NCBI GenBank assembly: GCA_947624095.1
Contig: CANQIR010000014.1
Span: 1-13,674 of the forward strand
DNA: 13,674 nt
Direction: 5' to 3'
From: an uncultured Bacilli bacterium
GTDB lineage: Bacteria > Bacillota_I > Bacilli_A > RF39 > UBA660
Made by a program: the position numbers and the translations under genes. Shown piece by piece: positions 13,197 through 13,674 of this stretch; position 1 is the stretch's first letter, and every line of letters starts with the position of its first letter. Under the pieces are notes generated by a model. It worked only from the letters and a program-made list of their open reading frames with translations, did no database searches and was not told the origin of the DNA.

Positions 13197-13612
13197 TGAG
13201 TAAAGAAAAGAAAAGTGGATTTGGTAAGTTTTTAGTTGGACTTGGTGTTGGTGCTGGATTAGGAGTTTTATTTGCTCCTAAAAAGGGGAGTGAAACTAGA
13301 GCAGATTTAAAGAAGAAACTTGATGAATTAGTAAAGAAGATTAAAGAAATTGATCCTGGGGAAGTAAAATATAATATTGAAGCAAAGATTAAAGAAATTA
13401 AAAAAGAATTAGCAGATTTAGATAAAGAAAAAGTTGCTGCTGTTGCTAAAAAGAAAGCTAAAGAAATTAAGAAGAAAACGGAAGAATTAGTAGAGATGGC
13501 AAAAGATAAATGTACACCTGCTATTCAAAAAGTTACAGAAGAAGTTAAAGAAAAGACTGCTAGTGTATTACAAGATATTGTTGATAAATTAGAAGAAGGA
13601 AAAGATAACTAA
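13196..13612 (+). CDS. YtxH domain-containing protein
   Basis: 138 residues. The N-terminus has the YtxH signature: a glycine-rich hydrophobic helix (FGKFLVGLGVGAGLGVLFAP, 9-28), then KKGSETRADLKKKL. The remainder (36-135) is a long Lys/Glu-rich helix with heptad-like spacing, a likely coiled coil or amphipathic helix, with one Cys (C107 or C108). YtxH proteins are small membrane-associated proteins linked to stress operons; no biochemical activity is established. It is last in the operon, starts with a TAATG overlap, and its stop is inside the terminator. Confidence 0.9.
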   Translation: MSKEKKSGFGKFLVGLGVGAGLGVLFAPKKGSETRADLKKKLDELVKKIKEIDPGEVKYNIEAKIKEIKKELADLDKEKVAAVAKKKAKEIKKKTEELVEMAKDKCTPAIQKVTEEVKEKTASVLQDIVDKLEEGKDN

Positions 13613-13625
13613 GGTTGTCTTTTTT
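13601..13625 (+). terminator. Terminator of the envelope operon
   Basis: AAGATAAC (13602-13609) pairs with GTTGTCTT (13614-13621), 8 bp with one T-G pair and a TAAG loop that includes two bases of the TAA stop. T-run 13620-13625. Confidence 0.9.
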
Positions 13626-13659
13626 GATGGAATTTTTTATAGATTTATCAATTAGTATA

Positions 13660-13668
13660 TGATAGAAT
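13660..13668 (+). promoter_or_regulatory. Candidate extended -10 for a gene beyond the window
   Basis: TGATAGAAT (13660-13668) follows the operon terminator and resembles the extended -10 elements elsewhere in the window. No clear -35. The gene it would serve is not visible. Confidence 0.4.
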
Positions 13669-13674
13669 AAAAAT

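Noticed and set aside
1..13674. Mycoplasma genetic code (TGA as Trp)
   Set aside because: TGA ends several genes at positions with overlapping starts, and Trp residues are encoded by TGG.
1..13674. tRNA genes, CRISPR arrays, insertion sequences, phage genes or toxin-antitoxin pairs
   Set aside because: No cloverleaf, spaced direct repeats, transposase motifs or paired small toxin genes seen on either strand.

Overview
The window is a strongly AT-rich chromosomal segment from a low-GC Firmicute. It is most likely an uncultured Bacilli/Erysipelotrichia/RF39-type gut bacterium; I infer this from composition and gene types, not from a search. TGA acts as a true stop (ends at 2555, 4249, 8586 and 11284) and Trp is TGG, so this is genetic code 11 and not the Mycoplasma code. 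Start codons include TTG (2508, 2604, 10590 on the minus strand) and GTG (3158). Several Shine-Dalgarno (SD) sequences are close to full length. I see no tRNA, rRNA, CRISPR array, insertion sequence or phage gene, and no gene-free stretch over 300 bases.

Layout. (1) 2-1633: 3' part of a ClpB disaggregase, then a terminator. (2) 1720-4840: the most interesting block. A textbook sigma-A promoter drives an NrtR-type protein (degenerate Nudix domain plus winged helix). After a 157-base spacer holding an AT palindrome, a second palindrome and a 15-codon mini-ORF with a near-perfect SD, three tightly overlapping genes follow: a histidine phosphatase, a NadR/Ttd14-like P-loop NTPase fused to a CYTH-like domain, and a divergent type II thymidine kinase homologue. 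The block ends in a GAAA-tetraloop terminator. (3) 4918-7322: two membrane-anchored proteins I cannot name, each with its own extended -10 promoter. (4) 7334-8329, minus: a sugar-transfer-type ATP-grasp enzyme. It is divergent from a 58-codon Cse60-like gene (8410-8586) and a SpoVB/MurJ-like flippase (8597-10243). (5) 10240-10590, minus: an Asn/Gln-rich protein with a trimer-type coiled coil. (6) 10646-11284: trmB. (7) 11314-13612: a four-gene envelope operon (lipoprotein, long disordered protein with an amphipathic N-terminus, DUF948/YtxG-like membrane protein, YtxH protein) closed by a terminator.

How the genes may work together. Block 2 looks like a regulated nucleotide or NAD-related salvage/triphosphate-processing unit: a nucleotide-sensing regulator next to a kinase-like NTPase with a triphosphate-binding-type domain, a nucleoside kinase homologue and a phosphatase. 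That is inference from family identity and gene overlap. Blocks 3, 4 and 7 are envelope-oriented (flippase, ATP-grasp, anchored and lipid-modified proteins). Gene packing is tight: most intrinsic terminators contain or abut the stop codon of the gene they end, and several promoters sit on the previous gene's stop.
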